Shown: piece after piece, positions 35,466 to 46,255 of the stretch
Numbering within the stretch: the first letter of the stretch is position 1
Layout of the letters: each line of letters starts with the position of its first letter
Source: Arenicola marina
Lineage: Eukaryota; Annelida; Polychaeta; Arenicolidae
Direction of reading: 5' to 3'
Length of the DNA: 64,000 nucleotides
NCBI GenBank assembly: GCA_964019135.1
Contig: OZ025248.1
Coordinates: forward strand, 69,446,119-69,510,118
Program-made: the position numbers and the translations under genes
The notes under the pieces: generated by a model
Seen by the model: only the letters and a program-made list of their open reading frames with translations
Told to the model about the DNA's origin: nothing
Databases searched by the model: none

Positions 35466-37084
35466 GAGTGTCCAACCTAATTTAATCGCAATCTGCACCG
35501 AAAGTTCACATGTTAAAATTAAATTGGCTAGTGTTAACGCTTCGTTTCGGCCGACTAGTAAGGAGAAAAAAATTGAGGCAACCCGCCCCCAGCAATGTCA
35601 AGCAGAGCGCCATTTTGCCGGGAGCAGTGACGCGTATTGTGACTATTCATGCGGCACCGCCCTATGTTATCACTCGCGGACAGAGACATCAGAGCCAGAT
35701 GAACAGCGGCAGTTCCAAGCCGCGCAGTAGACCATGATCTGAGTGTTTCATGGAAGAGTACCATCCAAACAAATTGATATACGTCTTGCGACGATTGATT
35801 CCGCAACAATGCTATGATTGGAGTTAGAATCGCAGCTCTTTATATTAGCGATGATCACGCGCTCTTGTTTTGCTCACACAATAGGCGTAATTTCCGGTTT
35901 GAATAAATTAGAGTATCGCCTCCTGATTGGTCAAGCGCGGACACACCTCCAAAAAGGGCTACCGCCTGGGTAGGCGGCGAAATCGTGCCGGGCGGTCATT
36001 TCTAAATTTGATTATGAGCTATAGATCAGACGAAAAATTCTGTAATTTGGAGGATAAACAATTGGGTATTATATGAATCGGTAAAACAGCGTTAGAGGCC
36101 AGGCTGGCGGTTCCCTTTAAACTTCCATGAGAAACCGCTCAAGTGGAAATAGTTGGTTGATGTCCTTACTGCATAAAGACAGAACATTAGTGTTCAAGAA
36201 CCAACCACGTATGTCTCCCATGATGGCTCGATCTGCCCAAACTGAACGAAGCTATATTATAACCCCATGAAGAATCATCATGTCTGCCCTTTAAGCGTGA
36301 GATCCACTGAGCACCATCACCAAACTGACATAAATAACATCACACTGCTAGTGAAGGAGACGAATATCTCGTACCATCAATGACAGTGAATCAATGGCAT
36401 TTGTTTGGTGGTGAGTCTGTCACCACAAGACCCGGAGGTACTAAAAGAAAAAAGCCCCATGAGACACTTCAAGTCTCAGAGGTCTTTATTGGCAAGTGGT
36501 TTACACCGACTGCCCAGCAGAAGAGAGGACCGAATGCCAGACCGACACCGCTTATCTCCCAAACACGTCCTGACTGCAGTTGGCGGGCCAGCACGGCATC
36601 GATTGCCTGTCCCCACGTCTAAAGCGCCGCTAAAGGGTCTAAACTTGTGACGTCACACCTTGGTTGACGCCCTCACCACCCCCCACCGGCCGGCCGCGTC
36701 AAACGACTGGGCGAGCCGCAGACCCAAACCGCAACTTTTATGAGGCAGAGTGGAGATGTACGGTGTCGTAGCGCGATTCAATATGCGCTGGAACCAGCAG
36801 AGAAATGACGGTACCGGCCTTTAAACTACTAGTGCGCTATATACATTGATTATCTTGATCAATCATCTCGGTGTGAGAGGAGCCTTCCGGGGCAGCCCCC
36901 CCCCCACCACCGGGGGAATGTGTCAACGTCCAGGTATTAAAGTACGGGAGGGCGGCACCTTGTGCAGAACGTGTGCTTTGTCAGTGTCACCGTATAGTGT
37001 GCAGACCAGAGGCCAGATGGTGAAGTGGCGCAACCTGTTGTTGTAATGTAATATGGCCCACCGCCTTGTTGTCAGGTTGTTGGT
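35466..37084. other. Unique stretch, no gene seen
   Basis: Balanced 1.6-kb stretch with a CRE palindrome at 36648 and a C run near 36896-36905. Frames of 75-84 codons on both strands near 35510-35809 and 36380-36650 show no domain. No tRNA or other RNA gene was found. Confidence 0.5.
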
Positions 37085-37475
37085 GACTACAGACACCAGA
37101 CTGCAGACACCAGACTGCAGACAACAGACACCAGACACCAGGCTGCAGAAAACAGACTGCAGACAACAGACAACAGAAACCAGACTGCAGACACCAGACT
37201 GCAGACACCATACTGCAGACTGCCGACATCAGACACCAGACTGCAGAAAACAGACTGCAGACAACAGACAGCAGACACCAGACTGCAGACACCAGACTGC
37301 AGACACCAGACAGCAGACACAACACTACAGACACCATACAACAGACACCAGACTGCAGACACCACGCTGCAGACACCTGATTGCAGACTGCAGACACCAG
37401 ACAACAGACTGCAGACACTGGACAACAGACTGCAGACACTAGACAACATACTGCAGACACCATACAACAGACACC
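37085..37475. repeat. CAGACNN heptamer array
   Basis: About 55 copies of a 7-bp unit alternate between CAGACAC, CAGACTG and CAGACAA, so that 14- and 21-bp patterns (CAGACTGCAGACACCAGACT) recur. Pst I-like CTGCAG palindromes appear at many junctions. Frames open on both strands, with Cys/Val/Ser on -, come from the repeat. Confidence 0.93.
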
Positions 37476-38322
37476 AGACATTTGCGCGACGTAAATCGGT
37501 TCCTAGCAACTTTCTGCCATTGCGGTCACCGATGGGTCGAAGACAGTTCCGCGTCTAGTCCCGCGTCCAGTACGGCGGCTACGATATGGCAGTGTCATCC
37601 GCTTCATCCCCCTTCCCCTCTCCTCTCTGCTGCTCCATACATACCCCCTACCCTACCCTATACCCATACCTCCCCACCCCCACCATCCCAACCAGGGCCT
37701 GCCCGGACACCCCTACCATCCATCGTCCAGGTAAGACGCCATAATAGAGGACCATATGGCCTATTGGTCACTTTACCGTAATTACTGACGAAAGGCGGGT
37801 CGAGCGAAGAGTCCATTCTCCCTGCCGCGTACCTCGATAATACCTGCCCCCCCCCCCACACACACTGTACATCAGCATCAGTCACCCCCCCCCCCCCCAC
37901 GCTGTACATCAGCATCGGTCATCACCCCGCCCCCCTCCCCCACTTCCGCCTTGCCGCAGTCGGGCGGTGCAGCCTTCATCATGAGCGGCGAGGAAGGCGG
38001 GTGGTCGTGACGGGAATGGCCTCATATATCGCCCAGACATGTGGGATAGCGCCCACCATTTGCCATATAATTGAGTTACTACTTCCTCCCATCGCCCGTC
38101 CCGACTGCAAAGAGACCGCCTTGATGTCATTTAAGGCTTAGCCAGCGACTGATTGAGTAACAAGGAGGAAGAACATTTGTATTTCGGCATTAGATCTAGC
38201 TGGAGGATAATATATGACTCATTGCCGGGGAAGCACGGGTGAGGGGGTTGCGGGGAACGGGGGTTGGACGCGTTGCTCTGTGTGAGCAGTCTTCAACGTG
38301 TAAAATGTCCTACTGCGTCAGG
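37476..38322. other. Mixed stretch with C-rich part and 43-bp duplication
   Basis: C-rich DNA from 37600 to 37690. A block of a long C run followed by ACACTGTACATCAGCATCAG occurs at about 37847-37883 and again, slightly changed (ACGCTGTACATCAGCATCGG), at about 37884-37922. The rest is ordinary sequence without a supported gene. Confidence 0.6.
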
Positions 38323-38508
38323 CGTTAATTAGTCATAATTCGATAAAGATTAATTATTTTGTTGAAACTCAATGAGTATCTGTCAACACATTGAGGATTA
38401 TAGAGATACCAAAGTTAACCGCGTCTAGGGTAGTCGCGTCGCGATTAAAACTGTTTTGATTAATTTCAACAAAATAATTACTCTTTATCGAATTATGACT
38501 AATTAACG
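38323..38508. mobile_element. Foldback (MITE-like) element with 45-bp inverted repeats
   Basis: Bases 38323-38367 (starting CGTTAATTAGTCATAATTCG) are the reverse complement of 38464-38508 with one mismatch in 45, flanking a 96-bp centre. AT-rich arms of that quality suggest a young miniature inverted-repeat transposon or a strong hairpin. I see no clear target-site duplication. Confidence 0.7.
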
Positions 38509-38740
38509 GCTTACGAAATAATGATGAGCCAATGTAGAAAAGGCAATCATCCTCAGTTACTAAGGATGGAATGTAAAATGACGTTTTCGGTTGCTTTGTT
38601 AGACCCAGTCTGTACCAATATCTATACAAGCATGAAGGCGCCAGGGTAAGAATCCATGACATACATGTACTAACATACCATGCTTTCCGAATAGCATTCC
38701 TAGGAAAATCAAAAATCATACACTGAGGAGGAATGCGAAC

Positions 38741-39212
38741 TAATATGGATAGGTGCTACCTAAAAAATGCGAGCGTATATTTATTACATCAGATATTCCG
38801 AGGGGATGCATCTAGATTAATATTCAAAATTAATCTCACTTCGGCTTGCCACAAAGAATATCTTTGGATCATTCGGTTGCTTAGGAACTCCCATTGTGAC
38901 GTCATGTTTATAACATTTTGACGTCACAACTACTTACTATGACAGCAGCCGATGGGCGGTCACCAAGAGCGCTCTGCTTGGCAACAGACATTTACTGTTA
39001 ACATTGAATAATTCATTCGTTTATTTGTGGGGCAGCTGATTTAATTATTAAAGACATGACATAACAGGCTTTGACCTCTCTTTGCTTGAATATATTTATG
39101 TACAGCTGATATTTACTCCGAATCCGAAAACGTCTCACGGGGGCTGTTACGCGAAATGAAAGTCCTAAGCCTATGCCTGAAATGGACTTTTCATATGCAT
39201 GCATGTTACCTT
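38741..39212. mobile_element. Dispersed ~550-bp repeat, copy 2
   Basis: Matches 2838-3388 end to end at roughly 90% by eye, lacking a ~36-bp block after TATCTTTGG and a ~45-bp block after GACATTTA. It has two CRE palindromes, at 38897 and 38919; the second is disrupted in copy 1. Ends agree (TAATATGGATAGG at left, GCATGTTACCT at right), which defines the repeat boundaries. Confidence 0.82.
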
Positions 39213-40254
39213 AAGAGCTCGCTTGCGCTCGCTAACAAGACCTGTATCACTTCATTTATAGTCGAGCGTTGTTATTGCGCGTAAACAATTTCGGCACATT
39301 CTGTTTTTACCAATGGTTGGGTGGGATATTTCCTTTCGCACTGCACGGCCCTCGAGGAGATGATGGGGTTATTCATCACGAGGCAATGAATGCGCTGTGC
39401 TATGGCTATTTGCACACTACACCCACGTAAAATCCGAAGCAGGACATCCCTGTGGATGTAGCGTTTCTAAAAACGGAAATACAATTAACGGGATGTCACG
39501 AACGATAGATCTTCCGCGTTATATATATATGTCGCTCTCCTGAACAGGAAGACATGTGGTTGAGTCGTGATATTGGGTGATGTTATTTACAGTTATTTTA
39601 GTCCTCTCGTTCACATTCTAACTAGTGTATGTCACTTGGATAAAACGTATGGTCAAAACATTAATAACTGACCTTTTGAAGTAATTATCATTTATCAATA
39701 TTAAAGAAAAATACTTGACAGATACGGGACGGACTTGACTAATCTGCCTTAAAGCCCAGTTGGCGTCCGTGCAGGTCAGTTCAACTTCCGCTTTAGCAGC
39801 CTGTGCTATATACCGATTTTGTTACCATTTATTCCTGGGGATAGATATATGTGTAGATGTATGCTGCTGTATTACCGCTCAGGATGAAACACGACCCCAT
39901 TAAATGGGGGCGCATGGTTCCATGTGTAACAATGGGGCATAATGATTAATGGGCAAATAAAGACCGGTTTGCTCGGTTTTGCTTCGGACAGATTCTTTAA
40001 CACGTGGGGTCATCTGTATCGCGTCACCAGGTGGAAGGGTGGAGACTGGAGCTGAGCTTGCTCCCCGGGGGGATTAAAGTTCTCTTCTGTTCGGACAAAA
40101 GATCTCCATCTTGATGGCAAACACTGATATTCAGACCACGAACTCTGGCCACGACGGCTGGTCTGGTCGGGTCACCCCGGAAGGCAGAACCTAAACCAAC
40201 GGACGATCGCCCTGGCTCGCAAACAAAAGGTCCCGGATGTATAGTCGCTGTTTG
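39213..40254. other. Unique stretch, no gene seen
   Basis: AT-rich to mixed DNA just after the dispersed repeat, beginning with the partly palindromic GAGCTCGCTTGCGCTCGC. The 87-codon frame on the - strand at 40024-40287 has no recognisable domain. Confidence 0.5.
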
Positions 40255-40705
40255 TGACCGCCAGGGGGATCCTTCCGCCTTAGACAATCTCCGCCAGAGG
40301 GCTCAACATAAGCGAACAGAATTTAAACATGGTCACCTCGACGACGTCAATAGACACACGGACAGCTTTATGATGAATAAAGGCGACATGGGTTACGTAT
40401 ATGCCTCAATGTTACAGCCTTCCACCCACTCTGCCAGCAGAGGGAGCTCGTTCCTCACATCGCATCTGCCCCACGTAACCGCCAACCTCACGATTGACAT
40501 CAACGGTGCTGGGGTCACAATTTAAAAAAAAAAAAACACGGGGTCAAAGTTCAAAGCGCTTCACGCATTTGACATCGATCGAACTTGAAAACATAGTTCA
40601 AAATAAATGTGGCCTCTAATTAATCAAAATCGAATGTACGGTACCAGTATCCCCGTAAATGCTAAACAATGATGTTTACGCCTAAGCGTAACGCCCTCTG
40701 CCGGG
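40255..40705. promoter_or_regulatory. Cluster of four CTCF-like motifs
   Basis: On the + strand: ACCGCCAGGGGGATCC (about 40256), CCGCCAGAGGGCTC (40291-40304) and CTGCCAGCAGAGGGAGCTC (40431-40449). On the - strand at about 40690-40706: CCGGCAGAGGGCGTTA. These match the zinc-finger core of CTCF, conserved across bilaterians, in a three-forward, one-reverse arrangement. Evidence is motif similarity only; scoring against a weight matrix would decide. Confidence 0.35.
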
Positions 40706-40785
40706 AGAGCGCCCTCCACCCCACAGCCACCCACTTCATGTTTCAGATAGAAAGGCTAAATCCACGACAGGTCTTACACCTTGAT

Positions 40786-40824
40786 TTGTCACGCTAAACT
40801 GGAATAATCCAGTTTAGTGGTGAC
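40786..40824. other. Strong hairpin
   Basis: CTAAACTGGA and TCCAGTTTAG form a perfect 10-bp stem with loop ATAA (40794-40817). It extends past a small bulge by TGTCAC/GTGACA (40788-40824). It could be the core of a foldback element or a transcript hairpin; no T-run follows. Confidence 0.6.
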
Positions 40825-40825
40825 A

Positions 40826-42470
40826 CACGATAGGTCTTAGCATGCAGCGCATTAACACACACAACCTGTGTTGCCGGCGTAAAGCGATTCTACATCGGAT
40901 CATGGCAAATCCGGTCTTTAGGACAAGCCATATCGAAGAACCTTTACATTTTGACAACGAGGCTTTATCCAGAGCCCTATATTATCCTGCATTTGGCCCT
41001 TTCAAAAGCGTACTGTGAAAAACTAAAAGAAAACCAGGTACCCCAAACCCCGAACATGCAGGTTCTCGTGCGAACCCTTTGCCGTCACCCGTGCCTAAGT
41101 GGTAGCCAACCTTAACCCAGAGACACGGCCGAACCACGCACGCTTCGCAACCCCCACCCCCAACCCCGTACCAGACCCCACCTCCCCTCCACAATTAACA
41201 TTCTGTCTGCCTTCCACTCAGAGGCGAGTCATTACCCTACCCGCCCATACCTCACCGTCTGATAGAAAGCATCGAAGACAACAAAAAAGAAATGTAAATT
41301 TTGCCCATCCGTTACAACGGTACCAGTCCATTTGCAAATTTAACTCCCTTTGCCTCGAACGGGAGCCTAAGCTGCTTAAGCTTACCTACCCTTCCTGTTC
41401 CGCCCCCCCCCCCCCCCCGTCCACCCTCCGCGTCCCCGTCGCCCTCTCCTCTCTTTCGCCAGCGGCCACTCTGTCGTCGCTAGGAGGGAATGTCCCCATC
41501 CTTTACTTGTCAGTGTCGCAAAAATATCGCCCTCAATATTGCATATTACGATCTTTGCGATATAAAATATCGATATGCTCTACTGCTGCGCTCTGCTCGC
41601 CCCTCTGGGAGGGGAGTGGGGAGCGGGTGGGTTGAGGGAGGCAGGGGGCGGGGCGGAAATTACGTGACGGTCAGACCAAAGTCGTAATAAACGAGCTCCA
41701 AACGACGGTGTCGCCAGCTGGAGCACAAGTGCCAGAACAGCTAATCACGCGGACCAGTTTTCGGCAGCTTCGGCTGCACCCGCTCCTCCTTAAGCAAGCC
41801 ATGTCGCTTCTTCGAAAAGACGATGGCAAAAACACCGGACTTACCTAATATGTATGCATTAGCGATTATACTGTAAAACCACACGACGGCGGGTCATGAA
41901 ATGGAATGCCTCGAACCGTCCCGCTCTACATAGGAATGGTCGTAGCAAATCAGGACCTCCAGGGCAATGACCCCCTCCTCCCCTCCTCCCCCACCCGCCG
42001 CACAAACCCCCACCCCCTCCCCCCTAAACCGAAGAAAGCATTCATCGGGATGACATCTTCCAGCGTTCCCTTCTGACAAAGCCCGTCACATGGATTTGGC
42101 TTGCCGGCGCAGCCCTAATTTCACCAATTCGGTTACTTACACCACTTGCGCCATTTCGCTGCTACAAGCGATCATAGCTTTCAAACGCACCCATATTCCT
42201 GACGAATAAATGAATTAATTTGCGTTTTGTGCCACATTCGTGCAAATGTGAGGCGGTGCCCAGGTACAGTTTAATGATATGTGAAATAACCGCATTTTAT
42301 TCTCTCGACGTCTTTGACTATACTGCGGGTTACTTACCCCCCCCCCCCCACCCCCCCACCTATGTCTTTCCCGGGCGGGTAACCAATACTACCTGACCAA
42401 CCAAAGCGAAAATAGATATCCCGGTTCCGGCCAAATGTTTCTGACATGCATCGCGAAAACGCCGTCAACC
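40826..42470. other. Unique stretch with C-rich segments
   Basis: Mixed sequence with C-rich parts at 41140-41190, 41395-41460 (a run of about 16 C) and 41965-42030, and a C run at 42338-42360. Open frames such as 41099-41635 are proline/serine-rich from composition. No supported gene. Confidence 0.5.
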
Positions 42471-42471
42471 A

Positions 42472-42771
42472 GCAGTGGTTAGCATGGGGTCAGCAGTAGC
42501 CCAGCAGTAGCCCAGCAGTAGCCCAGCAGTAGCCCAGCAGTAGCCCAGCAGTAGCCCAGCAGTAGCCCAACAGTAGCCCAGCAGTAGCCCAGCAGTAGCC
42601 CAGCAGTAGCCCAGCAGTAGCCCAGCAGTAGCTAGGGGGTTCGAAACTCAGTGGTTAGCATGGGGTCAGCAGTAGCCCAGCAGTAGCCCAGCAGTAGCCC
42701 AGCAGTAGCCCAGCAGTAGCCCAGCAGTAGCCCAGCAGTAGCCCAGCAGTAGCTAGGGGGTTCGAAACTCA
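42472..42771 (+). repeat. tRNA-like unit with 11-bp repeat between A and B boxes
   Basis: Two head-to-tail copies of the same plan: AGTGGTTAGCATGGGGTCAG (an A-box/D-arm-like sequence), a run of the 11-mer AGCAGTAGCCC, then CTAGGGGGTTCGAAACTC carrying the B-box core GGTTCGAAACT. Copy 1 is 42474-42649 with about 12 units; copy 2 is 42650-42770 with about 8. The outer parts are as expected for a tRNA-derived SINE; the 11-mer has replaced the anticodon/variable region. No SINE body is recognised after it. Confidence 0.7.
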
Positions 42772-43584
42772 TCCGTGTTTGCGCTGGCCTAGATGGTTAT
42801 TCAATCCAATACGGGCGAACACGGCCCCAACTCTTCCATGTTAGAATCCACGAAATGGAATATTATAACAGAGCAGGCGTGAGTCATACATGAGCTATGT
42901 TTAAACAAAGGTTCGCCCTACAATGGAAGTACGACCCACAGTCTCATCGCAGGAAATATCCTTGATTTATCTCATATGTGCACAACGTTATCTGGCCTTA
43001 AACATCTTGGATAACAAGGTGATACAGAGATATAGGGGTATGTTAAAACAGGAACGTTGTGGCAGTGAAAATAGGCCATCAAGGTGTCATGAGAAGCAGT
43101 ACCTCAACAAAAGTTCCATTCCCTTGTCTCTCCCGTATCGACTACCTGTTATGCTACACGCCTGGCTTAAAGGGTAAAGGCTTTCACCGTTGACACGGCT
43201 ATACCACCCACCAGATTGACCGACAGACACGTGTATTACCTGCAAGACATGATAGACAGGTTTTATACTGGTGTCCGCTATACAGGTTACATACATATGT
43301 CTATGGGGAGCCGTTTGTGCAATAAAGCCGATAAATCGAGTTTATTGCGTCAACACAAGTGGGCGTATCTACTGAAAGACAGAGTTTATTGCGTCAACAC
43401 AACTGGGCATATCTGATGAAAGGCCGAGTCTAACGCCGATAATCTCGGTTTTCCACGTAAAACCCTGGATTTGTTTGAGAAACTTGGTTTTACGGATCGA
43501 TAAACCCTGTTTTTCGATATGTGGCGCCGTGTAATCAGCTGGTAATGTCTTGAGATGTGGCGCCATCGCGTGGATGAATATGGA
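42772..43584. other. Unique stretch with 45-bp duplication
   Basis: A 45-bp direct duplication containing AGTTTATTGCGTCAACACAA lies at about 43338-43427. A 9-bp-arm inverted repeat CGTAAAACC/GGTTTTACG lies at 43456-43494. No gene is supported. Confidence 0.6.
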
Positions 43585-45745
43585 GTGAATGGACCTTGCC
43601 GTCTTCCGACAAGATCTATTATTTAGAATTAAAAACACTGTCCTACAAACGCAGGAGAGCGACAAACGTCGTCACCGTCTGCAAAAGTTGGAGCAGACGA
43701 TGCCAGCTAATCGACAATGTTCTCGTGTGGCAGAATGCTGGGGAACACTTCGATCTACCATTTACGGCGCTGCGATGACAGCGTTCGGAAAAATAAAATC
43801 TGACAACAAGGATTGGTTCGCCACTCCCTCAGCAGCGATGGAACCCGTGATCGAAGCCAATAATGAAAAACCCATACAACACAACCTAAATCCAACAAAC
43901 ACGTCTATGTTACAGCTGAGGCTGGCGAGAAACGCAGTACAAAAAACAGCGCGTTATTGCGTCAACCAATATTGGATAAGCCTCTGCTAGGAGATCCAGG
44001 ATGCTTCTGACAGAGGTAATATGCGGGCAATGTACATTGTAATTCAGAAAGCCGTGAGCCCCACGGTCACTAAAACAGCCCCCTTAAAGTCACTTGATGG
44101 CCAGGTGATTACAGATCGTAGCAAACAGTTGTTTCACTATAGGCGCATGGTCTCATGTATCGACAATGGCGCTTGACGCATTACCGCGACTGCCAGTCAT
44201 GAACGATCTGGACAGTTGCCTCACAGTGCGCGAGCTGGATGAGGAAATCGACTCCTTGGGCAGCTGGAAATCGCCTGGAAATGACAGGATCCCTGCTGAA
44301 GTGTGGGAAAACTTCGTTGCTTCCTGATCTCAATCAACTACTCGTCCTTTGTTGAAACAACGATACTGTCCCACAGGACATGCGTGATGCAAACATTGTT
44401 AGGCTCTACAATAATATAGGGGACCGAGGTCATTGTATATGACTCACGGAATATCATTCTTAAGCATTACTGACAAGCTCTTCGCCAGAATTGCCTTAAA
44501 GAGACTGCAACAGAGTATATCATGAAGCGCAGTGCGGTTTCAGGTCCGAACGGTCCACTGTTGACATGATATTCTCATTGTGTCAACCCCAGGAGAAATG
44601 TAGAGAGCAGCACAAGCCCTTCTACCCCTTGCTTTTGTCGATCTCACCAAGGCTTTTCATACTGTCAGCAGATCTGGGTTGTACAAAATCTTGGCGTCTA
44701 TTGGCTGCCCCCGCAGACTACTTAACCTTATCCGCTTCTTTCATAAACACCCGTTCCGCATAGTACAGTTGGACGGATCTAGGTCCGTCCGAGAAAGTCA
44801 GAAATGGTGTGAAGCAGGGTTGTGTTCCAGCACCAACGTCATTCGGCATCTTTTTTTATGCTCCTTTCGCAGGCTTTTGATGAGGACACGAAGGGTGTTT
44901 ACTTGCACACAAGATCGTATGGAAAGTTTCAAGACTACGCACCAAGTCCAAGTCCAAGTCGGAGGCGCTTCTTAGTAAGGGAACTGCTATTCGCTGACGA
45001 CGCAGCGCTGTTTCCGCATTCCGAAAGTCAGCTACAGAGACTCATGGATCGATTCTCAAATCCCAAATAAAAGGTTTTGTTACCTGGGAAGTACCGTTAT
45101 GGATAATCTATATCTGAACAAGGAAATAAATACTCGCATTGGGAAGGCAGCCACCACATTTGGTAGGTTGAACAAACGTGCGTGGCAACAGTCAAAACTA
45201 ACCATTAGCACCAACACGCTAATCTACATGGCGTGTGTTCCAAGCAGCTTGTTATATGGCAGTGAAACTTGGCCCACATATTGTGGCCAAGAAAGGAAAT
45301 TAAACTATTTCAATTTTGAATTCGTTGCTTGCGAAACATATTAGGCATATATTGGCAAGACAAAGTAAAAAAATACTGAAGTGTTCTACACTGAAGTGTT
45401 AGCCAGGGCCAGCCTACCAAGCATTCTTGCTCTTGTAAAATCAAGACGTCTTCGTTGGCTTAGGAATGTGCTCTTCGGCATGAGGGTTTTCGGCATCGAT
45501 TCGAATTCTTGGAAGGATCTATCGCATCTCAAAAGAGGGGTTGGGTACGTCTCGTGCGAGAGAGAATAGCCCACCATGACGGGCTCTGTTTTGAGAAACT
45601 GGATTTGAAACGCCAATCTAAGCGTTCAGTGAGTATAAACCGGTTGGCATTGACAGGTTATCGACGCGACCACTGCGGTAAGCTATGTCGGTCACAGATA
45701 CAGATAGGCTTATTTAGTCCTAAGCGTAAACGCCGCGAAACAAAT
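43585..45745 (+). pseudogene. RTE-like LINE, decayed reverse transcriptase
   Basis: A 5'-truncated non-LTR retrotransposon of the RTE/BovB-like group by domain style. In order across several frames: connector KSDNKDWF (about 43800), RDANIV-like and SWKSPGNDRIPAEVW (about 44265), RSTVDMIFSL (about 44560), GLYKILASIGCPRRLLNL (about 44675), VKQGCVPAPTSFGIFF (about 44810), LLFADDAALF with both palm aspartates intact (44990-45001), KRFCYLGSTVM (about 45075), LLYGSETW (about 45250) and a C-terminal CGKLCRS zinc-finger-like end (about 45675). The endonuclease is absent. Many frameshifts and stops make it inactive. Confidence 0.8.
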
Positions 45746-46011
45746 CTTACTACTAAACCAAAACAACAGCTGCAAATCCATCGTCTTTCCCAGTACACAA
45801 CTAAAACGTTTCCAAAACTTTGTGTCCGAATCTTTGTGCCCAAAACCGACCCGCACACATCTAAATGTTTCTGCAACACAAAGGTTCCGAAAATTGTATT
45901 TATCTCTACCTTTCGCCCTCTGGAGAGAAGTCCACTTACTGGATTTCTGCGACACAAAGTATCAGCATTTTTATTTAGGTCATTTCTTTGGCCAATGGAC
46001 ATTAGCATCAA

Positions 46012-46233
46012 ATGGCTGACAATCGCGGACTAGTCGCTGCCTGCGGAGCTGCTGTTGTTTTATTGAATATTTTGCGACGAAAGCGGCGACGACTACATTA
46101 CACACTACTTTCGTGGTATAGCTTCAAGGTCACATCATACAGCTCCGACCGACCCTGCCACATCTCCGCTAACTGCTCAACCCATTCATCAATCCACTTA
46201 AATGTGGCAGACGTCGGCTCAGAAACCACATAA
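46012..46233 (+). pseudogene. Possible Harbinger transposase N-terminus, truncated
   Basis: A 73-codon frame starts MADNRGLVAACGAAVVLLN, followed by the basic ILRRKRRR. A hydrophobic run followed by an arginine cluster is typical of the very N-terminus of HARBI1-like transposases, which then continue with a WVxP segment that is absent here. No DDE nuclease domain remains. Support comes mainly from position inside the inverted-repeat element; a chance frame is possible. Confidence 0.3.
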
Positions 46234-46255
46234 CATTGCGTCTCTGAATCCATTG
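46098..46255 (-). pseudogene. Possible MADF/Myb-like protein fragment of Harbinger element
   Basis: The - strand reads WIDEWVEQLAEMWQGRSELY then DVTLKLYHESSV before a stop. The pattern of W, a leucine-rich helix and LYDV..K.YH resembles a MADF/SANT-type DNA-binding domain such as that carried by the second gene of Harbinger transposons. Only the first helices remain. It overlaps the + strand fragment antiparallel, as expected if the centre of the element was deleted. Confidence 0.35.

Noticed and set aside
33614..35730. Pairs of ~350-codon frames on both strands (MLKLLIKQSP-type and SSFNIGDCLI-type)
   Set aside because: They arise from the 30-bp array on both strands at once, which argues for repeat structure and not for genes.
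38369..38719. 116-codon frame on the - strand
   Set aside because: It runs into the 45-bp inverted repeat and has no recognisable domain, so it is probably chance in AT-rich DNA.
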